A stretch of 64,000 nt of DNA, from assembly GCF_900177625.1 (NCBI RefSeq), contig NZ_FXAU01000004.1:62001-126000 (forward strand), written 5' to 3'. The position numbers were made by a program, and so were the translations under genes. Source of the stretch: Sphingobacterium psychroaquaticum. Lineage in GTDB: Bacteria; Bacteroidota; Bacteroidia; Sphingobacteriales; Sphingobacteriaceae. The notes below the pieces were generated by a model that did not search any database, was not told the origin of the DNA, and saw only the letters and a list, made by a program, of their open reading frames with translations. Positions 29,401 to 38,309 of the stretch are shown here, piece by piece (the first letter of the stretch is position 1; each line of letters opens with the position of its first letter).

Positions 29401-29456
29401 CATAGCGTAAGGAATAGGCTTAATACCCATCCACGGCATAAAGTAAATGTTTGCAT
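26448..29456 (-). CDS. SusC/RagA-family TonB-dependent transporter
   Basis: A 1002-residue outer-membrane transporter without an STN domain. A signal peptide ends near residue 29, a carboxypeptidase-D-like domain follows ([20 protein letters not shown]), then [18 protein letters not shown], which is the TonB box region, a plug ([43 protein letters not shown]), and a barrel ending in GVNLTF. The lack of STN and the nearby LacI regulator show that control is cytoplasmic, unlike the sigma-controlled SusC at 10423-14085. It is the first gene of the SusC-SusD-SusE operon and imports the ligand through the outer membrane with TonB energy. Confidence 0.96.
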   Translation of the reverse strand: [1002 protein letters not shown]

Positions 29457-29583
29457 AAAATCAATTGTTTTGGTTTATAGTTTATTATTTAATCATGCGA
29501 TCCCTCCTATCGCACATGCTTTTATTTCACGCATTAGTACACCCCTATACACATCGTATATTCATGCACAATCATGCTTTAAT

Positions 29584-29595
29584 GGGAACGTTCCC
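29584..29595. promoter_or_regulatory. LacI-family operator, susC side
   Basis: The 12-bp palindrome GGGAACGTTCCC lies 128 bp upstream of the susC start. The same 12-mer is the centre of the second site at 29756-29789, and its CG-centred form is typical of LacI/GalR operators. Confidence 0.75.
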
Positions 29596-29755
29596 GAAAG
29601 TGATTGTAAAAACCCGCATCCCAATCCACCTATCCCATCCTTCTACGCTGTAAAAAAGGAATATCGGTAAATACTTTCGCACACTCCAATAAAATAAGAT
29701 GATAGACATCCGGTGATAGCAAAAGCTTTGGATGCCGTGATTTATAATTGATCAT

Positions 29756-29789
29756 CTTTACAAAATGGGAACGTTCCCATTTTGTAAAG
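29756..29789. promoter_or_regulatory. LacI-family operator, perfect 34-bp palindrome, transporter side
   Basis: A perfect 34-bp palindrome centred on GGGAACGTTCCC (29767-29778), with arms CTTTACAAAAT and its complement. It is about 170 bp upstream of the transporter gene. The core is identical to the site near susC, so the divergent operons are probably both controlled by the LacI-family protein encoded at 31274-32284. Confidence 0.8.
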
Positions 29790-29961
29790 CTAAAGATAGA
29801 AAATTGTTCTCAGCCTCCAAAAAAAAACTGCACAAAAAGTAGATTTGACTTTTCTTCCTACGAAAAACAATCGATTCCTCATTTATTTTCGCATCTTTAA
29901 GTCACAAACAGCGGCACCGCCCCGAGACGCGCTGCCCTGCTTTCTATCGTGAGAACGGTCT

Positions 29962-31296
29962 ATGAAACCTAAACAAAAAATAGCACAACTTCTAAATTTA
30001 AGTATTGGATTTTTGGGAATCCAATCCGTTTTTGCTCTTCAGGCAGGGCATGCATCACGTATTTTTCAAACTTTAGGAGCACACCTCGAACAGCTTCCTC
30101 TTTTCTGGTTGGCGGCTCCATTAACAGGCCTTATTGTCCAACCTATTCTCGGTTTTTACAGCGATCGTACATGGACACGCTTAGGAAGGCGCACCCCTTT
30201 TCTCCTCGCTGGGAGTTTATTCACAATCTTCGCACTCATTTTGCTTCCTAATGCGCCAGCATTTATGTGGCTTGTTTCACCTTTGGTTTTTGCCGTGATG
30301 ATGATGATCGTCCTAGACATTGCATTTAACATGAGTATGCATCCAATGCGTGCGCTAGTTCGCGACCAACTATCCCCAACACAGCAAGGACAAGGCTATG
30401 CTCTACAAACTTTTTTAATCGGCATTGGCGCTATCATTGGTTCTATATTGCCCTACCTTTTATCACAATATCTAGGTGTGCCTAAAACTGCCGAGACGGG
30501 CATAATTCCGCCAAATGTAAGGTGGTCTTTTTATTTAGGTGCCGCCCTCTTGCTGGTATGCATCCTATGGACTGTGTTCACCGTGCGCGAAAAGCAGTAT
30601 TATTCAGCTGAAAATAAAGATGTGGATTCCACTATAGTATCATCAACCTCAGCCCCTAAGACCACAATCTTAACCAACATCCCAAAGGTCTTATTAAAAC
30701 TAGGTTTGGTGCAGTTCTTTTCTTGGTTTGCGTTCTTTTCAATGTGGGTATTTACAACCTCTGCGGTTGCCCAGCATTTTTTCAAACTTCCGGTACGGGA
30801 TACATCGTCAGCAGCATTCGCCGATGCAGCAAATTTAACAGGACTACTATTCGCAACATATAACCTTACCGCGACGGTCCTTGCCCTATTGCTCCCAAAA
30901 CTGTATGGTTATCTGGGACAACGCAACACCCATACAGTAGCCCTATTTACTGGTGCTATTGGCTTTATATCCATTTATTACATGCCCACTACAACGCTGC
31001 TTTTTTTCTCCATGGTCTTAATAGGAATTTCCTGGGGCAGCGTCCTTTCTACGCCCTTCGCGCTATTAGCCAATAGCATCCCGTGCAAAAAAGTAGGATT
31101 ATATATCGGTCTTTTCAACTGTTTTATCACGCTCCCCCAAATTGTAAATGGACTGATTGGTGGCTGGCTGATGAAACACATATTTGATAACCAAGCCATT
31201 TATGCACTATCTCTTTCCGGTGTATTCATGCTTTGTGCGACGGTGGCCAATCTATGGCTTCACAACGATAAACCTACAGGCGCGAAGAGTCCCTAA
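29962..31296 (+). CDS. MFS sugar transporter, SLC45/maltose-type
   Basis: A 444-residue inner-membrane transporter with about 12 helices. The N-terminal pattern FLGIQSVFALQAGHASRIFQTLGA, WLAAPLTGLIVQPILGFYSDRTWTRLGRRTPF is that of the SLC45-like group found in Bacteroidota maltose and malto-oligosaccharide loci. It takes sugars from the periplasm into the cytoplasm, probably with protons. It is divergent from the SusC-SusD-SusE operon and its 3' end overlaps the convergent lacI-type gene by 23 bp. This is the inner-membrane step that follows outer-membrane uptake by SusCD. Confidence 0.9.
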   Translation: MKPKQKIAQLLNLSIGFLGIQSVFALQAGHASRIFQTLGAHLEQLPLFWLAAPLTGLIVQPILGFYSDRTWTRLGRRTPFLLAGSLFTIFALILLPNAPAFMWLVSPLVFAVMMMIVLDIAFNMSMHPMRALVRDQLSPTQQGQGYALQTFLIGIGAIIGSILPYLLSQYLGVPKTAETGIIPPNVRWSFYLGAALLLVCILWTVFTVREKQYYSAENKDVDSTIVSSTSAPKTTILTNIPKVLLKLGLVQFFSWFAFFSMWVFTTSAVAQHFFKLPVRDTSSAAFADAANLTGLLFATYNLTATVLALLLPKLYGYLGQRNTHTVALFTGAIGFISIYYMPTTTLLFFSMVLIGISWGSVLSTPFALLANSIPCKKVGLYIGLFNCFITLPQIVNGLIGGWLMKHIFDNQAIYALSLSGVFMLCATVANLWLHNDKPTGAKSP

Positions 31297-32284
31297 CCAC
31301 AAGTTCGGATGACAAGACAATTTGTGGCTGCAGTCCTCCAGAATCGACTCCAGACAACTTATCCAACAAGATATTTGCCGCGTGCTCGCCAATCTGAATA
31401 GCGGGCTGCGTTATGGTACTTAAGCTTGGGTTTAGCAACTCGGCAATCTCTAAGCTGGAAAACGCAACAATTTTAAGATCCTCCGGAATCCTGATCCCCT
31501 GATCCCGGCATACATAATATGCCGACACGGCTAGACGTTCCACGGAAGCCAAAACCCCATCTGGATTTTGCTCCGCAAGAAACGTTTTTAAAATCAAAGC
31601 ATTCTCATCATATGCATTCGAACAATCCGCGATAAGCAACTCATCCGTCGGGAGACCTCCATCATGCAGAGCATCCATATAACCTTGCATCCGTGTCTTA
31701 CCAATCGACTGTTCCTTGTTCACCACCAAATAAGCAATCCGCTTGCAACCATTGGCAATCAAATGTTGTGTCGCCAAGTAACTACTATCGTAATCATCCG
31801 TCACAACAGTTGGCAGTTCAATATCATCATACACCCGATCGAAGAGAACAACAGGCAGCCAATCGAAATCCACCCGATTTAAGTAACTATGATCCTCCGA
31901 CTCACCACTTACCGACATCAAAACACCATCGACACGCCCATTCGAAATGCTACGAATAAACTCCTTTTCCTTTTGGATATCATCATCCGTTACGAAAATC
32001 AAAATATGATAACCTTTGGTTTTTGCAACGCGTTCCACGCCCTGAATAATCTGGGTAAAATAATTATTGGCCAACTCCGGCACCACCACCGCAATCGTCT
32101 TGCTTTTTTGCTCCCGCAAATTGCTTGCGTAGTGATTCGGTCGGTAATTTAACTCCTTAGCCATCTTCAAAACCCGTTCTTTGGTCGTCGGATTAATATC
32201 GCTATTATCTCGAAAAGCACGCGAAACAGTAGATTTGGACAGATTTAAGGCTTTGGCTAGTTTAATGATATCTATCTTACTCAT
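31274..32284 (-). CDS. LacI/GalR-family transcriptional regulator
   Basis: A 336-residue regulator. Residues 1-57 contain the helix-turn-helix and hinge helix (LAKALNLSKSTVSRAF, NYRPNHYASNLR); the rest is a periplasmic-binding-protein-like sensor (TIAVVVPELANNYFTQIIQGVE, GCKRIAYLV). It probably binds the two GGGAACGTTCCC operators between susC and the transporter gene and is released by a sugar. It is convergent with the transporter. A -7 box similar to TACTTTCG lies at 32301-32308 on the minus strand. Confidence 0.95.
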   Translation of the reverse strand: MSKIDIIKLAKALNLSKSTVSRAFRDNSDINPTTKERVLKMAKELNYRPNHYASNLREQKSKTIAVVVPELANNYFTQIIQGVERVAKTKGYHILIFVTDDDIQKEKEFIRSISNGRVDGVLMSVSGESEDHSYLNRVDFDWLPVVLFDRVYDDIELPTVVTDDYDSSYLATQHLIANGCKRIAYLVVNKEQSIGKTRMQGYMDALHDGGLPTDELLIADCSNAYDENALILKTFLAEQNPDGVLASVERLAVSAYYVCRDQGIRIPEDLKIVAFSSLEIAELLNPSLSTITQPAIQIGEHAANILLDKLSGVDSGGLQPQIVLSSELVVRDSSRL

Positions 32285-32334
32285 AAAATGATTAGCTACA
32301 CGAAAGTAAAGAATATTCTAAACTTTCAATATAA

Positions 32335-32363
32335 AAAAATGGACGATTAAATCGTCCATTTTT
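32335..32363 (-). terminator. Terminator of the epimerase gene, overlapping its stop codon
   Basis: A hairpin (ATGGACGAT with ATCGTCCAT) with flanking A and T runs, covering the stop codon of the minus-strand epimerase gene and followed by a T run on that strand. Confidence 0.8.
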
Positions 32364-33444
32364 CACATGTATCTAAAAACGCTTGTTCCACATCGGCCCC
32401 AATCCCAGGCGCATCTGAGATAGAGATTCGATATCCGTTATATTGGATACCTCCCACAATTGGATCTTCCAAATGACCAACCATACAAGTATCTAAATCA
32501 AAAAACTTAACATTCGGAGCCGCATAGGCAAAGTGCACTTTTGCAGCCAACGCCAATCGAGATTCTAACATCCCTCCAATCATACATGGAACACCATATT
32601 CAGCAGCGATAGCTTGGATCCGTAGTGATTCTGCAATCCCTGTCGACTTAGAAAACTTAATATTAATATAATCGCAGGCATCATTCCGGCATAGACGGTC
32701 CGCATCCCGATGCGAATAAACAGATTCATCTGCCATAATCGGAACGATGGTCTGCGTGCGAAGCTCCGGCAACAAATGATCATTATAAGTCCGCATAGGC
32801 TGTTCACAAAACTGAATCTTAAACGGTTCCAAACCAGTAAGTGCTTCGACTGCCCCTTCAAAAGACCATCCTTGATTGGCATCAATTCGAATAGGAATAT
32901 CAAAGCCTACAGCCTTCCGGATTTCCCGAATACGTTGGATATCATCCGCCGGCACTTTCCCTAACTTCACTTTGAGCGCCTCCGCGCCACCTTCTTTCAA
33001 CACCCGTGCTTTCTCCGCCATAACCGCTGGCGAAGCAATCCCCAGCGTGATATCCGTAACAATTTCGCGCTTCGTACCGCCCAAAAATTTATACAACGGT
33101 AGCCCGGCATCCTTCGCTGCGATATCATGCAATGCCATATCAAAGGCAGATTTTATCGTACTATTTCCTGCAATAAACAAATCCAACTCCGCCATCCGTT
33201 CACTGATATCCAGCGGATTTTTATCCCGCCATAATGCAGCAAAATCGCGCGCAAGCACCAAGCAGGTTCCTTGTGTTTCCCCGACAATCATGGGAAAGGC
33301 AGAACATTCACCTACCCCATAAATACCTGTATCAGTAAAGATACGGACGAACGTATTCTGTGCATAGTCCATCGTACCTGTTGCAATAACAAAGGGCTCC
33401 ATGGGAATGCTAAAACGGTATATTTCGGTTTTTATAATGCGCAT
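32347..33444 (-). CDS. Dipeptide epimerase / enolase-superfamily racemase
   Basis: A 365-residue enolase-superfamily enzyme from the ATG at 33444 (MRIIKTEIYRFSIPMEP); a longer frame to 33507 is not typical. The muconate-lactonizing subgroup pattern is present: ALKVKLGK (KxK base), RIDANQGW (metal Asp), CEQP (metal Glu), MADESV (metal Asp), INIKFSK (second base Lys). This subgroup includes L-Ala-D/L-Glu epimerases that recycle murein peptides. The exact substrate is not certain; some relatives epimerise other dipeptides. It is a monocistronic gene ended by the terminator at its stop codon. Confidence 0.88.
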   Translation of the reverse strand: MRIIKTEIYRFSIPMEPFVIATGTMDYAQNTFVRIFTDTGIYGVGECSAFPMIVGETQGTCLVLARDFAALWRDKNPLDISERMAELDLFIAGNSTIKSAFDMALHDIAAKDAGLPLYKFLGGTKREIVTDITLGIASPAVMAEKARVLKEGGAEALKVKLGKVPADDIQRIREIRKAVGFDIPIRIDANQGWSFEGAVEALTGLEPFKIQFCEQPMRTYNDHLLPELRTQTIVPIMADESVYSHRDADRLCRNDACDYINIKFSKSTGIAESLRIQAIAAEYGVPCMIGGMLESRLALAAKVHFAYAAPNVKFFDLDTCMVGHLEDPIVGGIQYNGYRISISDAPGIGADVEQAFLDTCEKWTI

Positions 33445-33722
33445 AATAGATAAAATAATAAACTGATTAAAACAGGCTAAAGCTCGCTTAAATAAGTGAA
33501 AAGTCAAAATTTATAGCCAAACCTCTTTCGATTATTCGTCGCAACAGAAATATGACAGAATGATATTTCAGGATTCCCTCAATCAACCAACAAGAATACA
33601 AAATCTATAAAAAAATGAAGTTTGATTGAAAAATAATCAACAATATTTAATAATTATTATCAAAAACATAAATTTATAATAATAAAATTTCTATATTAGC
33701 AACCTAATATTTTGAGGAGACG

Positions 33723-36700
33723 ATGATTAACGAAAGAATACCAGAGCAGGGGCTTTATAACCCAGACTTTGAACATGACGCTTGTGGTGTGGGGTTTGTT
33801 GCCCACATAAAAGGAAATAAGTCGCATCAACACGTTCGCGACGCCTTAACCATGTTGGAGAATATGGAACACCGGGGAGCTTGTGGATGCGATCCTGAAA
33901 GTGGTGATGGTGCCGGAATTATGATTCAACTGCCCCATGAATTTCTATGGGAAGAATGTATCAATCTAGGTATCCAACTCGAAGAACCAGGCTATTACGG
34001 AACAGGGATGCTTTTTTTACCAAAAGAAGCCGACCTCAACAAACTATGTCGCGAAACAATCGTAGAAGCTACCCAAGAAAGAAATATGAAGTTCTTAGGT
34101 TTCCGGCCTGTTCCGGTAAACCGTGAAGGGATAGGCCCTACTGCGCTTGGTGCAGAACCTGAAATTGTTCAATTCTTCGTTTCCCGTCCTGAAGGAGTTT
34201 TAACGACAGAAGATTTCGAAAGAAAACTCTTTGTATTAAGACGCCTAATTATTCAAAAAATAAAAGAACACCAAGCTTACCCGCTCCCTCTCTATATCGC
34301 GTCGTTATCTTGTAAAACGATTATTTATAAGGGACAGCTTACCACCTATCAAGTCGGCAGCTATTTTGAAGATCTGCGCGACCCAAGAGTGGTATCTGCT
34401 TTTGGCTTGGTTCACTCTCGTTTCTCCACAAATACGTTCCCATCGTGGTCCTTAGCGCAACCTTTCCGCAATATCGCACACAATGGAGAGATCAATACTT
34501 TAACGGGTAACCTCAACTGGTTCTACGCAGGTGTTCGTTCCTTATCTTCGCCCTACTTCACGGATGAAGAAATGCAGATATTACTTCCTGTTGTGGACCG
34601 TGGACAATCGGATTCGGCATGTCTAGATAATGTGGTGGAGCTTCTGCTCCATAGTGGACGCAGCTTACCGCATGTCATGCTGATGCTCGTTCCTGAAGCT
34701 TGGGACGGCAACACGCAGATGGATCCGTTAAAAAAAGCATTCTACGAATATCATGCAACGCTGATGGAGCCGTGGGATGGACCAGCAGCATTATGTTTTA
34801 CCGACGGAAAAACTATTGGTGCGACATTAGACCGCAACGGTTTACGTCCATTACGCTACGCCGTCACTTCCGACGATCGCGTAATCGTAGCATCCGAAGC
34901 TGGCGCTTTGCCGATTCCGGAAAGTTCCATCATAAAAAAAGGAAGACAACAACCCGGAAAAATATTCGTTGTCGATATGGAGGCCGGCTGCATCCGTTCA
35001 GATGAAGAAGTAAAAGGAGAGCTTATCCGTCAACAACCGTATGGTGAGTGGCTGAACAATTATAAAATACGCATGGATGAATTGGAAGATCCACGTGTTA
35101 CCTATACGTACCTCAAGAAAGAATCCGTTTTTAGGTATCAACAAGCTTTTGGGTATTCCCGTGAAGATTTGGAAACCATATTAACACCGATGGCTTTAAC
35201 AGGGTATGAACCGATTGGCTCTATGGGAACCGATGTACCTTTAGCGATTCTATCGGACCAACCGCAACATCTATCAAGTTACTTTAAACAGTTCTTTGCG
35301 CAGGTTACCAACCCTCCGATAGATCCCATCCGGGAACGCTTGGTCATGAGCTTGGCAACATTTATTGGAAATGCAGGAAATATACTGATCGAAGACAAAA
35401 AATTCTGTCACTGCGTCACGCTAGAACATCCCATCCTAACTTCCAGCGAATTAGAAAAACTACGGTCTATTGATACCGGTATATTTCAAGCAAAAACACT
35501 TCAATTATATTTTAAAGCGGATGGCAAGCCCGGTTCCCTAGAAGCAGGACTAGAGCGTCTTTGCCGCTATGCCGACGATGCGGTACGCGATGGCTTCGAA
35601 GTCATTATTTTATCGGACCGCGCAATCGACTCGCAACATGCTGCAATCCCTTCTATCTTAGCTGTTTCAGCGGTACACCATCACCTGATAAAAACAGGAA
35701 ACCGGGGTGCGGTCGGTTTAGTCGTGGAAGCTGGAGATGTTTGGGAAGTTCACCATTTCGCGTGTTTACTCGCTTTTGGCGCTACTGCAATCAATCCATA
35801 CATGGCTTTAGCTACAATCCGTACGCTCAAAGAACAGGAATTAATCGAGACAAACTTAACCTGGGATGATCTCAAAAAGAATTATGTTAAAGCGATCTGT
35901 GCTGGCTTACTGAAAATATTCTCTAAAATGGGAATCTCGACGTTACAGTCTTACCATGGCGCCCAAATATTTGAGGTTCTAGGTATTGATTCAAGTGTTG
36001 TTGACCGATATTTCTGCGGTGCAGTCTCCCGAATCGGTGGCTTAACACTCGATGATATCGCCACCGAAGCACTGGCGAAACACTGGCGTGCTTTTGGAAA
36101 TAACCGTATTGAGAAAAAGCTTCTACCTGAGGGCGGACTTTACCAATGGAAACGTCGTGGCGAAGGTCACCTGTGGAATCCAGAAACAGTGCATTTATTA
36201 CAAAAAGCATGTCGTGATAATGATTACGATGCCTACAAAAAATATGCATCGATTATTAACAACCAAAAAGAGCGTATGTTTACCTTACGTGGCTTATTGG
36301 ATTTTGCAAAGCATCGTACCGCTGTTCCTTTAGATGAAGTAGAACCTGTCGAGCTTATCATGAAACGCTTTGCAACGGGCGCCATGTCGATGGGTTCCAT
36401 ATCCACGGAGGCGCACAGTACGCTGGCAATTGCCATGAACCGAATTGGTGCAAAAAGCAACACCGGCGAAGGTGGAGAAGATGATGCGCGCTTCGTGCGT
36501 TTACCAAACGGAGATTCTATGCGCTCGGCAATCAAGCAAGTGGCATCGGCACGTTTTGGGGTCACCTCGCATTACCTCACCGAAGCGGATGAGATCCAGA
36601 TAAAAATGGCACAAGGTGCAAAGCCAGGTGAAGGGGGGCAGCTCCCAGGCGACAAAGTGGATGATTTCATCGCCCGATTACGTCACGCCACCCCTGGTGT

Positions 36701-38237
36701 CGGACTCATCTCGCCACCACCACACCACGATATATATTCGATTGAGGATTTAGCGCAATTGATTTTCGACCTCAAAAATGCGAACCGTGCCGCACGGATT
36801 AACGTAAAACTTGTTTCTAAAGCCGGGGTAGGCACAATTGCTGCGGGTGTAGCCAAAGCACATGCCGATGTTATCCTGATTGCAGGTTACGACGGTGGTA
36901 CAGGGGCCTCTCCTATCAGCTCCATAAAGCACGCAGGTTTACCTTGGGAGCTAGGGCTCGCCGAAGCACACCAAACCCTGGTGCAAAATAAATTGCGCAG
37001 TCGCGTAGTATTACAGGCTGACGGGCAGATGAAGACGGGTCGTGATATCGTCATCGCAGCACTGTTAGGGGCGGAAGAATGGGGTGTTGCTACCGCAGCT
37101 CTAGTTGCTGGAGGCTGCATCATGATGCGTAAATGCCACTTGAATACCTGTCCGGTTGGCGTGGCGACACAAGATCCTGAACTACGTAAATTATTTTCAG
37201 GAAAACCAGAGGACATCGTAAACTTATTCCGTTTCCTTGCAGAAGAGATACGTGAAATCATGGCGGAACTGGGCTTCCGCACCATCAACGAGATGGTCGG
37301 CCGTGCACAATTCTTAAAGAAAAGAGAAAACAATCAGCATTGGAAAGCATCCAAAATAGACTTCAGTAAATTACTGCATGTCGCCAGAAATGAGCCAAAC
37401 GAATCACTGTACAATACGCAAGAGCAAGACCACGGCTTAAGCATGATTTTAGACTGGGGATTACTAACGCAAGCTAAAATCGCCTTAGAATCTAAAACAC
37501 CGGTATTTGGCACTTTCTTGGTAAAAAACACAGATCGTACAGTCGGCACGATGTTGTCCAATGAAATCTCTAAGCTTTACGGTGCAGAAGGTTTACCGGA
37601 TAACACCATCAATTTCAAATTTGAAGGATCTGCCGGACAATCTTTCGGAGCGTTTGGTGCAAAAGGGCTTTCATTTGAACTAGAAGGAGAGGCGAACGAT
37701 TATGTTGGAAAGGGACTTTCTGGTGCACAACTAGCTATCTACCCGACAAAAGATAGTCCGCTTACTGCACATGAGAATATCATCATAGGAAACGTAGCCC
37801 TATATGGAGCCACATCAGGTCATCTGTTTATAAACGGTATGGCCGGCGAAAGATTTGCGGTCCGCAACTCTGGAGCTACGGCTGTAGTCGAGGGAATCGG
37901 TGATCACGGATGTGAATATATGACGGGTGGGCGCGCACTTATCCTTGGTCCAACAGGACGAAACTTTGCTGCAGGGATGAGTGGTGGTATCGCGTGGATC
38001 TACGACATCAACGGAACGTTCCGCGAAAACTGCAATCAAGAAATGGTCGATCTGGACCCTTTAGATACAGAAGACGAAAACACGATTATTGCTTTACTGA
38101 AACGCCATATCCTTCTTACAAACAGCGAGAAGGCGAATGATATTTTACAACAATGGTCGAAGGAGAAAAACAAATTCATTAAAGTGTTCCCGCGTGAATA
38201 CAAGAATGTTTTACGCAGAAAATTAGTGGAGGCATAG
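33723..38237 (+). CDS. gltB: Glutamate synthase large subunit
   Basis: A 1504-residue NADPH-type glutamate synthase alpha subunit, normal length. It makes two glutamates from 2-oxoglutarate and glutamine. The N-terminal glutaminase domain has its nucleophile Cys at residue 21 (HDACGVGF) after a short propeptide. The central FMN domain includes MSMGSISTEAHSTLAIAMNRIGAKSNTGEGGED and GYDGGTGASP, and a [3Fe-4S] site is visible in RKCHLNTCPVG. The C-terminal beta-helix region (YMTGGRALILG) closes it. It is 72 bp before gltD, with which it forms the active heterodimer. The 278 bp upstream are very AT-rich (33580-33710) and probably contain its promoter. Confidence 0.98.
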   Translation: MINERIPEQGLYNPDFEHDACGVGFVAHIKGNKSHQHVRDALTMLENMEHRGACGCDPESGDGAGIMIQLPHEFLWEECINLGIQLEEPGYYGTGMLFLPKEADLNKLCRETIVEATQERNMKFLGFRPVPVNREGIGPTALGAEPEIVQFFVSRPEGVLTTEDFERKLFVLRRLIIQKIKEHQAYPLPLYIASLSCKTIIYKGQLTTYQVGSYFEDLRDPRVVSAFGLVHSRFSTNTFPSWSLAQPFRNIAHNGEINTLTGNLNWFYAGVRSLSSPYFTDEEMQILLPVVDRGQSDSACLDNVVELLLHSGRSLPHVMLMLVPEAWDGNTQMDPLKKAFYEYHATLMEPWDGPAALCFTDGKTIGATLDRNGLRPLRYAVTSDDRVIVASEAGALPIPESSIIKKGRQQPGKIFVVDMEAGCIRSDEEVKGELIRQQPYGEWLNNYKIRMDELEDPRVTYTYLKKESVFRYQQAFGYSREDLETILTPMALTGYEPIGSMGTDVPLAILSDQPQHLSSYFKQFFAQVTNPPIDPIRERLVMSLATFIGNAGNILIEDKKFCHCVTLEHPILTSSELEKLRSIDTGIFQAKTLQLYFKADGKPGSLEAGLERLCRYADDAVRDGFEVIILSDRAIDSQHAAIPSILAVSAVHHHLIKTGNRGAVGLVVEAGDVWEVHHFACLLAFGATAINPYMALATIRTLKEQELIETNLTWDDLKKNYVKAICAGLLKIFSKMGISTLQSYHGAQIFEVLGIDSSVVDRYFCGAVSRIGGLTLDDIATEALAKHWRAFGNNRIEKKLLPEGGLYQWKRRGEGHLWNPETVHLLQKACRDNDYDAYKKYASIINNQKERMFTLRGLLDFAKHRTAVPLDEVEPVELIMKRFATGAMSMGSISTEAHSTLAIAMNRIGAKSNTGEGGEDDARFVRLPNGDSMRSAIKQVASARFGVTSHYLTEADEIQIKMAQGAKPGEGGQLPGDKVDDFIARLRHATPGVGLISPPPHHDIYSIEDLAQLIFDLKNANRAARINVKLVSKAGVGTIAAGVAKAHADVILIAGYDGGTGASPISSIKHAGLPWELGLAEAHQTLVQNKLRSRVVLQADGQMKTGRDIVIAALLGAEEWGVATAALVAGGCIMMRKCHLNTCPVGVATQDPELRKLFSGKPEDIVNLFRFLAEEIREIMAELGFRTINEMVGRAQFLKKRENNQHWKASKIDFSKLLHVARNEPNESLYNTQEQDHGLSMILDWGLLTQAKIALESKTPVFGTFLVKNTDRTVGTMLSNEISKLYGAEGLPDNTINFKFEGSAGQSFGAFGAKGLSFELEGEANDYVGKGLSGAQLAIYPTKDSPLTAHENIIIGNVALYGATSGHLFINGMAGERFAVRNSGATAVVEGIGDHGCEYMTGGRALILGPTGRNFAAGMSGGIAWIYDINGTFRENCNQEMVDLDPLDTEDENTIIALLKRHILLTNSEKANDILQQWSKEKNKFIKVFPREYKNVLRRKLVEA

Positions 38238-38309
38238 TACAGACACAAGATTTAGCTACACGGAGCCCTTCGGGGTTTGTATCTAAAAAAGTAGAAACAA
38301 CAACAGATC

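Larger units (their letters stand above)
29456..29962. other. 505-bp divergent regulatory region between susC and the sugar transporter
   Basis: No gene is supported here. It holds two LacI-type operators (see 29584-29595 and 29756-29789). Several short ORFs cover it, but they have no recognisable content. Promoters for the two divergent operons must lie here; I see no clean TAnnTTTG box for susC. Confidence 0.7.

Noticed and set aside
29465-29670. ORFs in the divergent susC/transporter intergenic region
   Set aside because: They overlap an operator and have no family pattern; the region is regulatory.
33445-33722. Small gene or riboswitch before gltB
   Set aside because: The region is AT-rich with no ORF of character and no recognisable aptamer.
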